Shown piece by piece: positions 48,316 to 57,658 of a stretch of DNA of 64,000 nt. The DNA is from JADJLQ01 sp038251405 (GTDB lineage: Bacteria > Bacteroidota > Bacteroidia > Chitinophagales > Saprospiraceae): positions 124,001 to 188,000 of the forward strand of contig JBBSBH010000003.1 in assembly GCA_038251405.1 (NCBI GenBank). The letters run 5' to 3'. A program made the position numbers and the translations under genes. A model generated the notes under the pieces. That model had not been told where the DNA came from and searched no databases. It was given only the letters and a program-made list of their open reading frames with translations. The stretch's first letter is position 1. The number at the start of each line of letters is the position of its first letter.

Positions 48316-48897
48316 TTACTTCTTCATCGAAATTTTCTTTCTGATTTTACTCAAAAATTCGTGGCTAATGCCCAGGTAGGCTGCAATTTGTAGACTGGTA
48401 AGACGTTGATTGAGTTGAGGATATTTTTCGATAAAGTCAAGATACCGTTGGTCAGCAGTTTTACTCAAATTATCTATCATTCTTCTTTGCAAAGCAACGT
48501 GGGTTTTTTGAGTCATTACTCTAAATAATTTCTCTATTTCAGGTAAATTTGCATAAGCAAACTCTTTATCTTTTTTTGAAATTAAAAGCACTTCACTATC
48601 TTCCAACGCTTCAATAAAAAGTTGCGATGGTATTTCATTCGTAAAACTATCAATGTCTGTAATCCACCAATTTTCTATTGCGAAATAGAGCACTTGTTCA
48701 AAACCATTCGTGTCAATATGAAACACTCTAAGAAGTCCTTTTGTAACAAAGCCTTCAAATTTACAAATTTCGCCTTCACGTAAAAGAAACTCTTTTTTCT
48801 TGATAGTTTTTTTTTGAAACAAACTGCAAAAATCTGTCAATTCCTTGTCTGAAAGTGAAATGTGTTTTGATAAGTTCTGTTTTAATATTTCTGTCAT
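48316..48897 (-). CDS. Crp/Fnr-family transcriptional regulator
   Basis: The 193-residue protein has a cyclic-nucleotide-binding-type beta-roll (LREGEICKFEGFVTKGLLRV near residue 40) and a C-terminal helix-turn-helix (TSLQIAAYLGISHEFLSKIR). The arginine and glutamate of a cAMP site are not obvious, so it may sense something else. It is the first gene in the same direction as the MBL and SnoaL-like genes downstream and probably regulates them. An attC-like element begins just upstream of it. Confidence 0.88.
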   Translation of the reverse strand: MTEILKQNLSKHISLSDKELTDFCSLFQKKTIKKKEFLLREGEICKFEGFVTKGLLRVFHIDTNGFEQVLYFAIENWWITDIDSFTNEIPSQLFIEALEDSEVLLISKKDKEFAYANLPEIEKLFRVMTQKTHVALQRRMIDNLSKTADQRYLDFIEKYPQLNQRLTSLQIAAYLGISHEFLSKIRKKISMKK

Positions 48898-48923
48898 ATT
48901 TTCTGACGGTCTTCGGTAAAATT

Positions 48924-49140
48924 GCCACTAATGGACAGGTATTGCTGCAGGTGTGGAATTCATTGCTCGTCCAGCCTGGTATCCCGATGGCTATCGGGAC
49001 CAAATTAAAAATATAAAGTTGAAGTTAACAACAAAAAGCCAAATTGAAAATCGTCTGCCAGAACTACAGTACAGCGATGCAAATAGCCGAAGTTTCAACG
49101 TCAAGCCCCACTTGCAGCAATAACAATGTTGTAGGCAGGC
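48924..49140 (+). repeat. attC-like element 4 (3' of the Tat-MBL gene)
   Basis: The right core GTTGTAGGCAGGC is at 49128-49140 and the left core CCACTAATGG near 48924. The arms pair well: TATTGCTGCAGGTGTGG at 48939 against the complement of CCCCACTTGCAGCAATA. The interior carries the 18-base hairpin at 48982-48999. On the minus strand the element starts about 18 bases after the stop of the MBL gene. Confidence 0.75.
48982..48999. repeat. 18-base hairpin repeat, intact copy
   Basis: TCCCGATGGCTATCGGGA pairs over seven bases on each side of a four-base loop. The same word is at 53841-53858, and variants at 57208 and 38110. Confidence 0.8.
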
Positions 49141-49157
49141 ATTTTACAATTGGAGAT

Positions 49158-50114
49158 TTAAAATGTCAATTGAAGTAAATCTTTGCCAACTATAATATTC
49201 CCCGAAAATTTTTTCTTTACAGTGTCAATCCAAAATTGCTCGGTCAATGTTTTATCATCGGGTGGTACAAAATGATTTAAAACAAGATTCTTTGCATTTG
49301 CTGCTGTTGCAATTCTCCCTACATCTTCAGCTAATGTATGATGCGACAGTATGCTTTCTTTAAGTTTTGGAGCATTGGGCCTTCGTTTAGCCATTTCTTC
49401 GACAGCAGGCCCATCCATTATTTCATGAACTAAATAGTCGGCTCCATATGCAAATGTAGTCAGTGCAGGACAGTAAGTCGTATCTCCGGAGAATACAATA
49501 ATTTTTTCGCCTAACTTAAATTTAAAAGCAAAGCTATTCTTAACCGGGGGATGAATATTTTTTAAGGCACTAACTTCTTCAGTTGAATTTGACAATACTA
49601 TTCCTTCTGTAATTTCATGACTTATTACTAACTTTCTTATATCGGGTCGTCCTTCATCCTTAATTCTCATTTCAATATCAATGCGGTTGGATTTCCAGTA
49701 AAACTTAAGCAACTGTTTTAGGCCCACAGGAGCATATACATGAACAGGTTTTGTCAAACCTGCAATCCACGCATTGTAAATTAATGGCCCCAATTCAAGG
49801 TTATGGTCAGAATGGTGATGCGTAATAAAAATGTACTTTAAGGTTGAGAGATTAAAGCCTGCCTCTCTTAGTTTGAATGTTACTCCATGACCTGTATCAA
49901 TAACAAAGGGCGTCTTTTTATACATAATAAGATTAGCAGAAGGAGTTTGTTTATAAGAACGTATAAGAGGCCCACCCTGAGTGCCTAAAAGAACCAATCT
50001 GTCGTCGTCTTCATTGATAGGCTTTTCATTAATTAAACCTGGTGGCACTTTAAGTCCTATTGCTCCAGAAAGCAAAATTGAGTTTCTAATAAATTTTCTA
50101 CGGCTATTTGGCAT
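49158..50114 (-). CDS. Exported metallo-beta-lactamase-fold hydrolase (Tat leader)
   Basis: I prefer ATG at 50112-50114, giving MPNSRRKFIRNSILLSGAIG, a twin-arginine leader; 14 more codons are open upstream. The 318-residue product has the full zinc motif FITHHHSDHNLELGPLIYN, then IIVFSGDTTYCPAL, AKRRPNAPKLKESILSHHTL and a closing NLVLNHFVPPD. This matches the ribonuclease Z/arylsulfatase-like branch rather than antibiotic-degrading enzymes. It is the only gene of a unit bounded by matching cores at 49128 and 50197. Confidence 0.85.
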   Translation of the reverse strand: MPNSRRKFIRNSILLSGAIGLKVPPGLINEKPINEDDDRLVLLGTQGGPLIRSYKQTPSANLIMYKKTPFVIDTGHGVTFKLREAGFNLSTLKYIFITHHHSDHNLELGPLIYNAWIAGLTKPVHVYAPVGLKQLLKFYWKSNRIDIEMRIKDEGRPDIRKLVISHEITEGIVLSNSTEEVSALKNIHPPVKNSFAFKFKLGEKIIVFSGDTTYCPALTTFAYGADYLVHEIMDGPAVEEMAKRRPNAPKLKESILSHHTLAEDVGRIATAANAKNLVLNHFVPPDDKTLTEQFWIDTVKKKFSGNIIVGKDLLQLTF

Positions 50115-50196
50115 AATTTGAGAAATTACTAAAAAATATTCATTGAAGAATTTCAAAAATTAAGAACTGTCGAAACGGTACAGGTAGTGTCACTTT

Positions 50197-50336
50197 GCTT
50201 GCCTACGTCTTGTATATGAGCTGTGGCACGTTTTGGCACGAACCTTTCTAAATAGAAATTGGCCTTTGAAAATCCGTAAGTTTTCCAAATATGTATAGAC
50301 CAAGCCATAGCTTATACACGGTGTTGGCAATAGTTG
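50197..50336 (+). repeat. attC-like element 5 (3' of the esterase gene)
   Basis: The left core GCTTGCCTACGTC is at 50197-50209 and the right core GTTGGCAATAGTTG at 50323-50336. The arms fold onto each other: CTTGTATATGAGCTGTGGC at 50209 pairs with the complement of GCCATAGCTTATACACGG. At about 135 bases this is one of the clearest copies. Confidence 0.8.
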
Positions 50337-50357
50337 TTTATTCCTTTTCGTTTTTAT

Positions 50358-51215
50358 CTATTTTTTTACTAATTCTATCAATTCTTTAATCAAAAGTTGA
50401 ATTCCAGGGTTATGCATCTCTATATGTCCAAATCCTTGGATTTCAAATAATGGTGTTTCGGTATGTCCTGCAGTTTCCATTAACCGTTTTAGATATAAAT
50501 TTTCTTCATATCTACCTGGCCTGTCCATATTCCTATCACCTGTAATTAAGAATAAAGGTAGCGCTTTTTCTCTGGCGGGGTATAAAGGTGCAAATTCATC
50601 AACAATTGTCTTTGACCTGGGTATTCCTCATTCTTCTCTTACAGTTGAATGAGTTATTGTTTGTCCGCTCAAGGAAATCAAGCCAGCAATTTTATCGGCA
50701 TCAATTTTAAATTTATTTAACCATTGTTTATCCAATCCAACCATCAATGCAAGATAACCTCCTGCAGAATGTCCAGTGACAAAAATTTTATTAGAATTTC
50801 CTCCATATGCTTCAATATTGTTAAAAACCCAAGCAACGGCTGCTGCTGCGTCCTCTATATAAGCTGGTGCTTTAACTTTTGGCGATAAACGATAATTGAC
50901 ACTTATAATGCATAAATTGGCATTTGAAAGCGCTTCAGGAAAATACTTATCATAAGCATCTAATCCTCCTCCATGAAACCAAACGACAGTACTGAAATCT
51001 TTTGTGTTCTTTGGATATCGTATGTCCAATTTGCAACGTGATTTAACATACTCATCTGTATTCGTTGAATCCGAATAATATGAAATATTTAAAACTTCTT
51101 TAAAGGTTATATTATTTTGCCTACCATCAAAAACTTCTTTTAAAGTTATCTTATTTTGTCCAATTAATTGAGTGGTAAATAAAAGGTTTAAGGCAAGAAA
51201 TAGTGTTTTATTCAT
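50358..51215 (-). pseudogene. Alpha/beta hydrolase (esterase) with one in-frame TGA
   Basis: The frame runs 285 codons from 51215 to TAG at 50358, interrupted only by TGA at 50628-50630 (codon 196, probably from CGA). The first part has a signal peptide, FSTVVWFHGGGLDAYDKYFP with the oxyanion HGGG, and IFVTGHSAGGYLALMVGLD with the nucleophile Ser. Past the stop the frame still makes sense: LPLFLITGDRNMDRPGRYEE with an acidic residue, and FEIQGFGHIEMHNPG with the catalytic His. The enzyme is therefore cut before two of its catalytic residues. The single lesion suggests very recent inactivation or a sequencing error. Confidence 0.85.
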
Positions 51216-51255
51216 AATCGCTAGTTTAGATTTTAAATGTTATTATTGACTGTAC

Positions 51256-51395
51256 CAATTATTGCTAACGGTCACTTGTATGTTGCTTGACAAAGTGCGT
51301 GCTGTTTTCCTTTCGATCCGCTACCGAAAATGGAGCGGGACAGGGCGTTGATGTTTGCTCTAAAACTGCCATGACATATACAATTTGTTACCTGC
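51256..51395 (+). repeat. attC-like element 6
   Basis: The left core is CAATTATTGCTAAC at 51256-51269 and the right core GTTACCTGC at 51387-51395. The arms CACTTGTATGT and ACATATACAA pair. It separates the esterase and GH35-type units. Confidence 0.75.
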
Positions 51396-51485
51396 CGGGT
51401 TTAATTTCTTTGAATAGGACTACTTCATTTTCAATTTAAGCACTGACCTGATTTTGTTTTTAGGGCCGGCAAAGAATCATTGATA

Positions 51486-51565
51486 TGCAGACAAGCGCTA
51501 TTGCAATTCTTGCTTAAGCTTTGGCTCGTGCGAATTGCAATTGTGCTTGGCTATGTGGGTTGGTC
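51486..51565 (+). repeat. Short attC-like palindrome inside the GH35 unit
   Basis: TTGCAATTC at 51501-51509 and GAATTGCAA at 51532-51540 form a perfect nine-base stem, extended by GACAAGCGCTA against TTGTGCTTGGC. A GTTGGTC core follows at 51559. It resembles the short elements beside the restriction genes. The rest of 51396-51783 has no gene. Confidence 0.5.
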
Positions 51566-51783
51566 AGTCCACGTATTTTTATTAAGCGAAATAAAATTCT
51601 CAAAATGAAATTCTAAAAGTTTTGAAAGTGGGTAATTCTTAATTTGCTTTTTTAAATGATTTCTATAATACAGGTAATCATTGGCTGAAAATGACTGCAA
51701 TATCTTTTTAAAATAGAGTCCAAGTTGCTCTCATACGAACTCAATTATTGTTTCATATTCACCTCCAAAACTTGATGAAAGAA

Positions 51784-53523
51784 TTAATATTGATAGAATC
51801 CTACTTTATATATTTTACTTATATTTTCTTTTAAACTGAACCGTAGCTCATCACCATTCAGACGACGGGTTGAGATCCATTCTTTTCCGTCTGTGCCCCC
51901 CAGATATCCTTCTTCAAGATATAAAATACCAGTTGAAGAAGTATTCGTTTTTTGTTTAACCGTCTCATAATTAAATGTCATGTTCCTTCCTGAAATTAGA
52001 TATTCTCCTGGGGCAGTACAAATAATTAAAGCGCCTCCTACCGCTGATGATTGATTATTTGCTTCTCCTACATTTATTCCTGCATCTGCTGCTGCGACAG
52101 CTCTAATTCCTCTTGGAAACATCCCCGTGATCTTATAGCCTCCTATAATTACAGAATCAGACGGATTATTATTATCAATAAGAAGACCTCTTAAATTATC
52201 CGTCCCACGATTCTTAATTATCAAAGGAGTAAGGTTCTCCAAAGCAGAATAAGCATCGCTGATTTGTTTCAAATCTTCTTTCGGCGAACCTCCAAAAAAA
52301 GAGTTTTCACCACCATCTATTCCGAAAGGTGCAAAACAAATTGTATTATAATTTCCAAAGGCAAAGAAGGCCCTGGCAGCACCTCCTGCTCCGCCACGGG
52401 TTTCTGGAATAAACAATGGATTCTCAGATGAAGTATAAGTATCACATACATATCTGAATTCATCTGTTATATAAATATCCGGGGCAATAAAATCAATTGC
52501 CGCGGCACCAGCCCGCCAAACATCAATTACTTGTGGGGTTGGTCCTCCACTTGGATAATTTCCGGGAGCGTGTCCGGAGCTGCCGGGTTGTTTCAACCAA
52601 GCATTTACATACATTGGCAGATTGTATTGGGCCCTGCCAGCATCAGTTATGTAGCCTACATATTTGGCATAATTCCAAGCCATAAATAATTCCTCTGGCA
52701 AATAAGACAAATCTTTCCAGCTCTCAAGTCGTTCTCCTTTACCAAAAATTTCTTTCCAGGTTCCACTCATTTTAAAACCTTGCTTTTTCCACGCTTCTAA
52801 TACCCCGGGATGAATGGTGGATTTATTTTCTTTGAGGTAGTTCATCAATTCAGTCGGAACCGTGCTATCAAAAGCTTTATTTGCAGCTTGACTGAAATCT
52901 CGTTTTGCCCCTAACACTCCAATCTCATTTTCAACCTGAACCATCACGACGGTTTGTTCTGTTTCATCTACTTCCTTTATATGCTTCAATAAAGCGGCAA
53001 ATGCCCTGGCATCAGCATCACGTGCTTCATTGCTTAATGTACTTACAACATTTAGGGTATTACCTTCTTCATCTTTAACAAGTGGAAATCTTTTGGTGTC
53101 TGCTTTCACCCATGTTGGCACATAGGTTGATCTACCGTTTTTCCAGCTACCAAACCAAAGGATAACAAGTCTCAATCCCTCTTTTCGTGCCCCTATAATC
53201 ATACTGTCAACTAAGTTAAAATCAAATACTCCTTCGACAGGTTCTACCAATTCCCATGAAACTGTTGCAATAACAGTGTTTAAATTTGCATCAGCCATAC
53301 GTTTCCAGATAGGCCTCATATAATCAGCTCCTCCAGTACTTGAATTATGCAATTCTCCAGCCAGCATCAGGAAGGGTTTATTGTCCACAATTAATTGTGT
53401 TGTCCCATGTTGATTCTCCAAAAATGGGAGCTTATTTGTTTTCTGAGAAAATGCTTTAAAAGAAAGTAGAATTAGAATGAAAGTTATAGTTCGATTGTTC
53501 ATCATGATATTTTTCATAATCAT
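51784..53523 (-). CDS. Secreted GH35-like beta-galactosidase with DUF5597-type C-terminus
   Basis: The 579-residue product has a signal peptide (TFILILLSFKAFSQ; a start a few codons in is possible). The N-terminal TIM barrel has FLMLAGELHNSS, NTVIATVSWELVEPVEGVFD, QTVVMVQVENEIGVLGAKRD with the acid/base Glu, and LFIPETRGGAGGAARAFFAF with the nucleophile Glu. The C-terminal region (GDELRFSLKENISKIYKVGF) fits DUF5597 beta domains. It should cleave beta-galactosides or similar plant or microbial glycans outside the cytoplasm. The gene unit is bounded by GTTACCTGC at both ends, inverted. Confidence 0.88.
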   Translation of the reverse strand: MIMKNIMMNNRTITFILILLSFKAFSQKTNKLPFLENQHGTTQLIVDNKPFLMLAGELHNSSTGGADYMRPIWKRMADANLNTVIATVSWELVEPVEGVFDFNLVDSMIIGARKEGLRLVILWFGSWKNGRSTYVPTWVKADTKRFPLVKDEEGNTLNVVSTLSNEARDADARAFAALLKHIKEVDETEQTVVMVQVENEIGVLGAKRDFSQAANKAFDSTVPTELMNYLKENKSTIHPGVLEAWKKQGFKMSGTWKEIFGKGERLESWKDLSYLPEELFMAWNYAKYVGYITDAGRAQYNLPMYVNAWLKQPGSSGHAPGNYPSGGPTPQVIDVWRAGAAAIDFIAPDIYITDEFRYVCDTYTSSENPLFIPETRGGAGGAARAFFAFGNYNTICFAPFGIDGGENSFFGGSPKEDLKQISDAYSALENLTPLIIKNRGTDNLRGLLIDNNNPSDSVIIGGYKITGMFPRGIRAVAAADAGINVGEANNQSSAVGGALIICTAPGEYLISGRNMTFNYETVKQKTNTSSTGILYLEEGYLGGTDGKEWISTRRLNGDELRFSLKENISKIYKVGFYQY

Positions 53524-53782
53524 CAGATTATTTACATTAATATTATAGCTGTCAAAAATATACTTTTTAATAAAAATTTACCGATTTGCTCTATTTTAAT
53601 GCAAATTTTGGTATGGGATCGACTTGTGCGATTTGCGAATGTGTGCAATGTTCGTTGTCTTCCCAAACTGTCCCGAAGGGCAGAAGCGCGTGGGCAAAAC
53701 AAAATCTTCATCGAAGCAGTCATAATCTTTTATTGGGTCAGTTTTAGTCAATTTATTGTTATGTCTCTCTTTTTTCAACGTT

Positions 53783-54000
53783 GCAGGTAACGTTTTCGGG
53801 CTTGGCGAAGGCAGGGAATTTTATAATGTCCAGCCCGGTATCCCGATGGCTATCGGGACCCAATTGCAAATATAATGTTGAAGTTAACAACTAAAAGCCA
53901 AATTGAAACTCGTCGGCCCGAACCACTGCTGATGCTTGCACATAGCTGATGTTACATTGTCCAGCCCTGCTTTTGCAAATACTTTTGTTGGCAGTAGTGC
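53783..54000 (+). repeat. attC-like element 7 (3' of the DPP-IV-like gene)
   Basis: The left core GCAGGTAACG is at 53783-53792 and the right core GTTGGCAGTAGTGC at 53987-54000. The interior is homologous over most of its length to element 4, including GTTGAAGTTAACAAC and AAAAGCCAAATTGAAA, and carries the 18-base hairpin. The region 53524-53782 upstream of the GH35-type gene holds no convincing gene. Confidence 0.8.
53841..53858. repeat. 18-base hairpin repeat, intact copy
   Basis: TCCCGATGGCTATCGGGA, identical to the copy at 48982-48999 and at the equivalent place in the homologous attC-like element. The related element at 40.7 kb lacks it. Confidence 0.8.
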
Positions 54001-54063
54001 TTTTGACCTAAAAATTTATATAAAATGCTTTATTAACTAAAGTTGTCTTTTAGTTAGACAATT

Positions 54064-56253
54064 TTACTCCTTCATCCTTAAATCGGGCGTTGTTAAAATC
54101 TGGTACTCCTTCGGCGGCATTGCGTGCAAAAGGTTTTGTACAAAATAGTCCCATCGCTTGCGCATTATATAAAAGTTATCCACTCCGTAACCATGTCGTG
54201 CATTGGGGAAAATAAAAAAATCAAAATCTTTGTTCGCTTTAATTAAAGCATCGGCAACTAAGTAGGAATTGTATGGCGGAACATTATCATCCATGCCACC
54301 ATGAACCAACAAAAGTTTACCTTTCAAATTTTTAGCAAACGCAATGGAGGCTTGTTGCTCGTAGTTGGAAACACCTTTTTCATCTTTTGTTTCCAGTCCA
54401 ATATATCTTTCGCCCCAATCATCTTCATAACTCCGGCTATCATGGTTACCCGATTCTGAAATACCAACCTTAAAAAATTCCGGGTATTTAAACATCGCAG
54501 ATGCTGTGGCAAAACCTCCGCCTGAATGTCCCCAAATGCCAACTGCCTTCAAATCCAAATAGCTGTATTTTTCTGCAAGTTGTTTTAACCCTGCTATTTG
54601 GTCGGGCAATGTATTTTCAGCCATATTTCCATAGCAGGCATCCTGAAAAGATTTTGAACGGTTTGGATTACAACTGCCTTCCAAAGCAATTACAACAAAA
54701 CCCAGTTCTGCCAATGCCTGGTTGTCTCCGTAAGACTGTAAAAAGTCCCAATTGCTTATAGTTCCTTCTTGTGGACCAGGATATATATATACAACTACAG
54801 GATATTTTTTTGAGGAATTAAAATTTGTAGGTTTAAACATTAATCCATACAAATCCCATCGATTATCATCAGATTTTACTTTAAAGGGCATGGGTGCTTT
54901 CCATCCGGTTGCCTTTAAACGGGTGATATCCGTTTCTTCTAAAGTTGTTACCAATTTGCCTTTTATATCCCTTACCTGTGTAACAGGTGGTACATTTGGT
55001 TGAGAGTAAGTATCCAAGAAATATTTCCCATCCGGTGAAAAACTCATCGAATGAGTCCCCTCGTTGGGGGTTAGCAGTACTAAGTTCTTACCATCAAAGT
55101 CAATGCTGTAATAATGTGCAAAATATGGGTTAGATCCGGGCTCTTTTCCCTTGGCTTCAAAATAAATAATTCGCTTGGATGCATCTACTTTCACCAGCTT
55201 TGTAACAACAAATTGACCTGATGTAATTTGATTTTTTAACTTGCCGGTTGCACCATCATATAGATACAAGTGTCCCCAATCTGATCTTGCAGAATACCAG
55301 ATAATCTCATTTGTATTAGACAAAAACCGCCAGTTGACTTCATACTGCCCAGACTCATACCGGGTTGCAACTTTTTCTTCCATAACATTCACCACTTCAC
55401 CTGTAGCTGCATTGGCTATCTTCAGGGTCGCATGTTTATGGTCTCTGCTTGTTGATACAAAGGCAAGATGATTCCCGTCTTCGCTCCATTTTGTATCATC
55501 AAATCCTGCTATGTCAGAAACGTCATCCAATAGTGTACTGCGCCTGTTATCAGCACTTGATTTAAGGCGAATAACCTTAGGATTTGCGGTCACTTCAATA
55601 ATTACCCTATGTATTTTAATAACGGCTGAGTCTCCGGGTAAAGGATATTTCCATTCCTCCAGTTCGGGCGAACCAACCTTTGTTTTTACCAGGAACATAC
55701 TGTTTATATGCCGCTGATCTTGTTGAAATGTGGCAATTTTTTTTGAATCCAGCGACCACACTACAATAGGTTTATCGGAATGAACCCATCCCAGATTATC
55801 AGTTGCATAACCAAAATCTTTTACGCCGTCAACAGTTAAGGCAGTTTCTTTATTTGTACCCAAGTCTTTTACCCATAAATTCCAGTTCCGGATAAAAGCA
55901 ATTTTCTTTCCATCAGGCGACAGCACTTCCAGGACAGAAACCTCTGGGGATTGTTGTGAAACCGGCTCAGCTCCGATTAATTCCTGCATGGAATTCGCCG
56001 TGCTTTTTTTTCCACTAACAGGATTGTACAAAACATATGTAGTTTCATGTGCCGACAAACGACGATACCAAAGCTTACCATTGGATAACCACTGAGGATA
56101 TACTTGATTGTCGATATATTTGTTCAGGTTCTGTGGAAGCATATTGGCTGCACTGTCATAGTCTTTCGCAGTTAATACTTTTTGTGTTTGTGCGTTGGCT
56201 AAACTGGTAAAAAATAGCAGAGCTACAGTTAATTTATTTTTATTCATTGACAA
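54064..56253 (-). CDS. S9 family peptidase, dipeptidyl-peptidase-IV-like
   Basis: The 729-residue exported protein has a signal peptide (LLFFTSLANAQTQ), an N-terminal propeller about 40-470 (LSPDGKKIAFIRNWNLWVKD, WVHSDKPIVVWSLDSKKIA) and a C-terminal alpha/beta hydrolase domain. The triad is visible: Ser in GIWGHSGGGFATA, Asp in VHGGMDDNVPPYNS, His in FPNARHGYG. Such enzymes cut X-Pro dipeptides from the N-terminus of peptides in the periplasm. The EE motif helix of DPP-IV is not obvious, so exact specificity is open. It is the sole gene of its unit. Confidence 0.92.
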   Translation of the reverse strand: MSMNKNKLTVALLFFTSLANAQTQKVLTAKDYDSAANMLPQNLNKYIDNQVYPQWLSNGKLWYRRLSAHETTYVLYNPVSGKKSTANSMQELIGAEPVSQQSPEVSVLEVLSPDGKKIAFIRNWNLWVKDLGTNKETALTVDGVKDFGYATDNLGWVHSDKPIVVWSLDSKKIATFQQDQRHINSMFLVKTKVGSPELEEWKYPLPGDSAVIKIHRVIIEVTANPKVIRLKSSADNRRSTLLDDVSDIAGFDDTKWSEDGNHLAFVSTSRDHKHATLKIANAATGEVVNVMEEKVATRYESGQYEVNWRFLSNTNEIIWYSARSDWGHLYLYDGATGKLKNQITSGQFVVTKLVKVDASKRIIYFEAKGKEPGSNPYFAHYYSIDFDGKNLVLLTPNEGTHSMSFSPDGKYFLDTYSQPNVPPVTQVRDIKGKLVTTLEETDITRLKATGWKAPMPFKVKSDDNRWDLYGLMFKPTNFNSSKKYPVVVYIYPGPQEGTISNWDFLQSYGDNQALAELGFVVIALEGSCNPNRSKSFQDACYGNMAENTLPDQIAGLKQLAEKYSYLDLKAVGIWGHSGGGFATASAMFKYPEFFKVGISESGNHDSRSYEDDWGERYIGLETKDEKGVSNYEQQASIAFAKNLKGKLLLVHGGMDDNVPPYNSYLVADALIKANKDFDFFIFPNARHGYGVDNFYIMRKRWDYFVQNLLHAMPPKEYQILTTPDLRMKE

Positions 56254-56292
56254 AAGTTCTAATTTTCCATTTGATTATAGTGTGACTTGTCA

Positions 56293-56306
56293 GCATTACT
56301 GCCAAC
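56293..56306 (-). repeat. Cassette-boundary core upstream of the DPP-IV-like gene
   Basis: On the minus strand it reads GTTGGCAGTAATGC, 13 of 14 bases equal to the core at 53987-54000 on the other side of the gene. The neighbouring element is otherwise destroyed by the remnant beyond 56500. Confidence 0.7.
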
Positions 56307-56561
56307 ACAAAGGAGTATTGATGATCATCCCCAAATATAAGAAAAAGATAAATCTCAATAAATCATCAATGCTTCAAGTTGAACGAAACCGGAACCAAGC
56401 TATAGAGAAACGCGATAGATTAATAAAAGAGATTAAGACAGGTGAAAGCGGAAACTTAATAAATTAATTTCAATAGGGGATCATGGAATGAGCTTTCATT
56501 TGAACATAGTGTATGACAATAAGAAATCTATAGAGAATACGCAAAAAAAGGATTCAGACTG

Positions 56562-57313
56562 TCAAGTTAAGACATAGCTACGCAATGGGTCATTATAGAC
56601 CGGCTTGTAAGTAGTTGGGCTTATCTGAGAGGTAGGAGGTGGAGCGCGATCAGCCTCTTGGATATGGCTTATAGAAGGAGAAAGAAATTTCTCCTTCCAT
56701 TCTTTATCTTGAATGAGTATAGATATTGTATAATTTTTGGAGCCACATTTTTCGCAGGCATATGGATCGTGTCTGCATAAGTGATAAATGATTTCCATGA
56801 TGGTGCGCACGGTATGATCATGTCGACTAATTGAATCTGGTATACTGTTTTTGATTTTGGAAGAGCATGATGAAGTCCATAGGATCTCGACCTAGAAAGT
56901 GTGATGGGAGTATATGCACCAGGATTTGATGCATTACTAAAAGAGGCTCAACAGATATATTGATTTTTCTTCTTTGATAAAATAGAAGGTAATTTTTTTT
57001 CTTTTCGAGGTCGTGGAATCTTTTGAATACTCCAAGGAAGAAGAAGAATGTTTATAAAAAACTTTTGAATGGAAGAGTAATCACTATTTACCCTTTGCCA
57101 CTCAAGACCTTTACTATATCGCCATAAAATGTAGTCTCTTGCAATGTCTTGACTAAGCTCCGAATCAGGATGTTGATCTCTGCAATAACGTAAAAGATAA
57201 TCGACTATCCCGATGATGCTATCGGGACAGGTCCTGATAATAAGTCTTTAAAGTTCTCGGACTAAGATCATAAATGATTTATACTCCAATAAGTAATCAA
57301 TGTAATTTTTCAT
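56562..57313 (-). pseudogene. Decayed tyrosine recombinase plus IS91-like transposase tail
   Basis: Across several frames the minus strand reads LSPRTLKTYYQDL, then DYLLRYCRDQHPDSELSQDI, then SSIQKFFINILL and IQKIPRPRKEKKLPSILSKK, the core-binding domain of an integrase ending in the usual KxxLPxVLS link. It then passes directly into SRSYGLHHALPKSKTVYQIQ and HLCRHDPYACEKCGSKNYT, like the RxRxYGxL and zinc segments of IS91-type transposases. Frameshifts, stops and a hairpin insertion at 57208 show it is dead. A short plus-strand frame at 56320-56466 is unexplained. Confidence 0.6.
57208..57227. repeat. Hairpin repeat variant inserted in the integrase remnant
   Basis: TCCCGATGATGCTATCGGGA shares both seven-base arms with the copies at 48982 and 53841 but has a six-base loop. 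It interrupts the integrase reading frame just after YYQDL, which suggests the hairpin is mobile. Confidence 0.65.
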
Positions 57314-57414
57314 AGAAATTAATTTTAAATAAATAATTATTCCAAAATTAATTTCTTGGTAGATTTTTTGATTTATTGAAAGTAGATTGATTAAGCGTTT
57401 GCAAATAGGTTTTG

Positions 57415-57618
57415 TTCAACGGATACGGCTTTGCGATGTTGGGGGATTTGAAAAACGTCAAGCCCGGAACCGCTGCTGATAGAAAAACAAATGTACAAGA
57501 TAACAACCAAAAGTTCAGCGATGTTTGTCCTGCCCGAACAACTGCTACACTGCTACCATGTTGCTGATGATGAAGATAACAACGTCCTGCCCCAATATTG
57601 CAAAACCCCATGTTATGC
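57415..57618 (+). repeat. attC-like element 8 (near-twin of element 9)
   Basis: The left core GTTCAACGG and right core CATGTTATGC are joined by arms GGCTTTGCGATGTTGGGG and CCCCAATATTGCAAAACC, which pair at 14 of 18 positions. The interior is nearly identical to the element at 60503-60705 on the other side of the restriction genes, e.g. AAACAAATGTACAAGATAAC. Confidence 0.8.
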
Positions 57619-57658
57619 GTTCGCCCTTCTTCTCAGTCATCTACAATGTGGGTCTGTG

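Noticed and set aside
53599..53790. Short frames on both strands between the GH35 gene and element 7
   Set aside because: Overlapping frames in three phases with no family signals; typical noise in an intergenic stretch.
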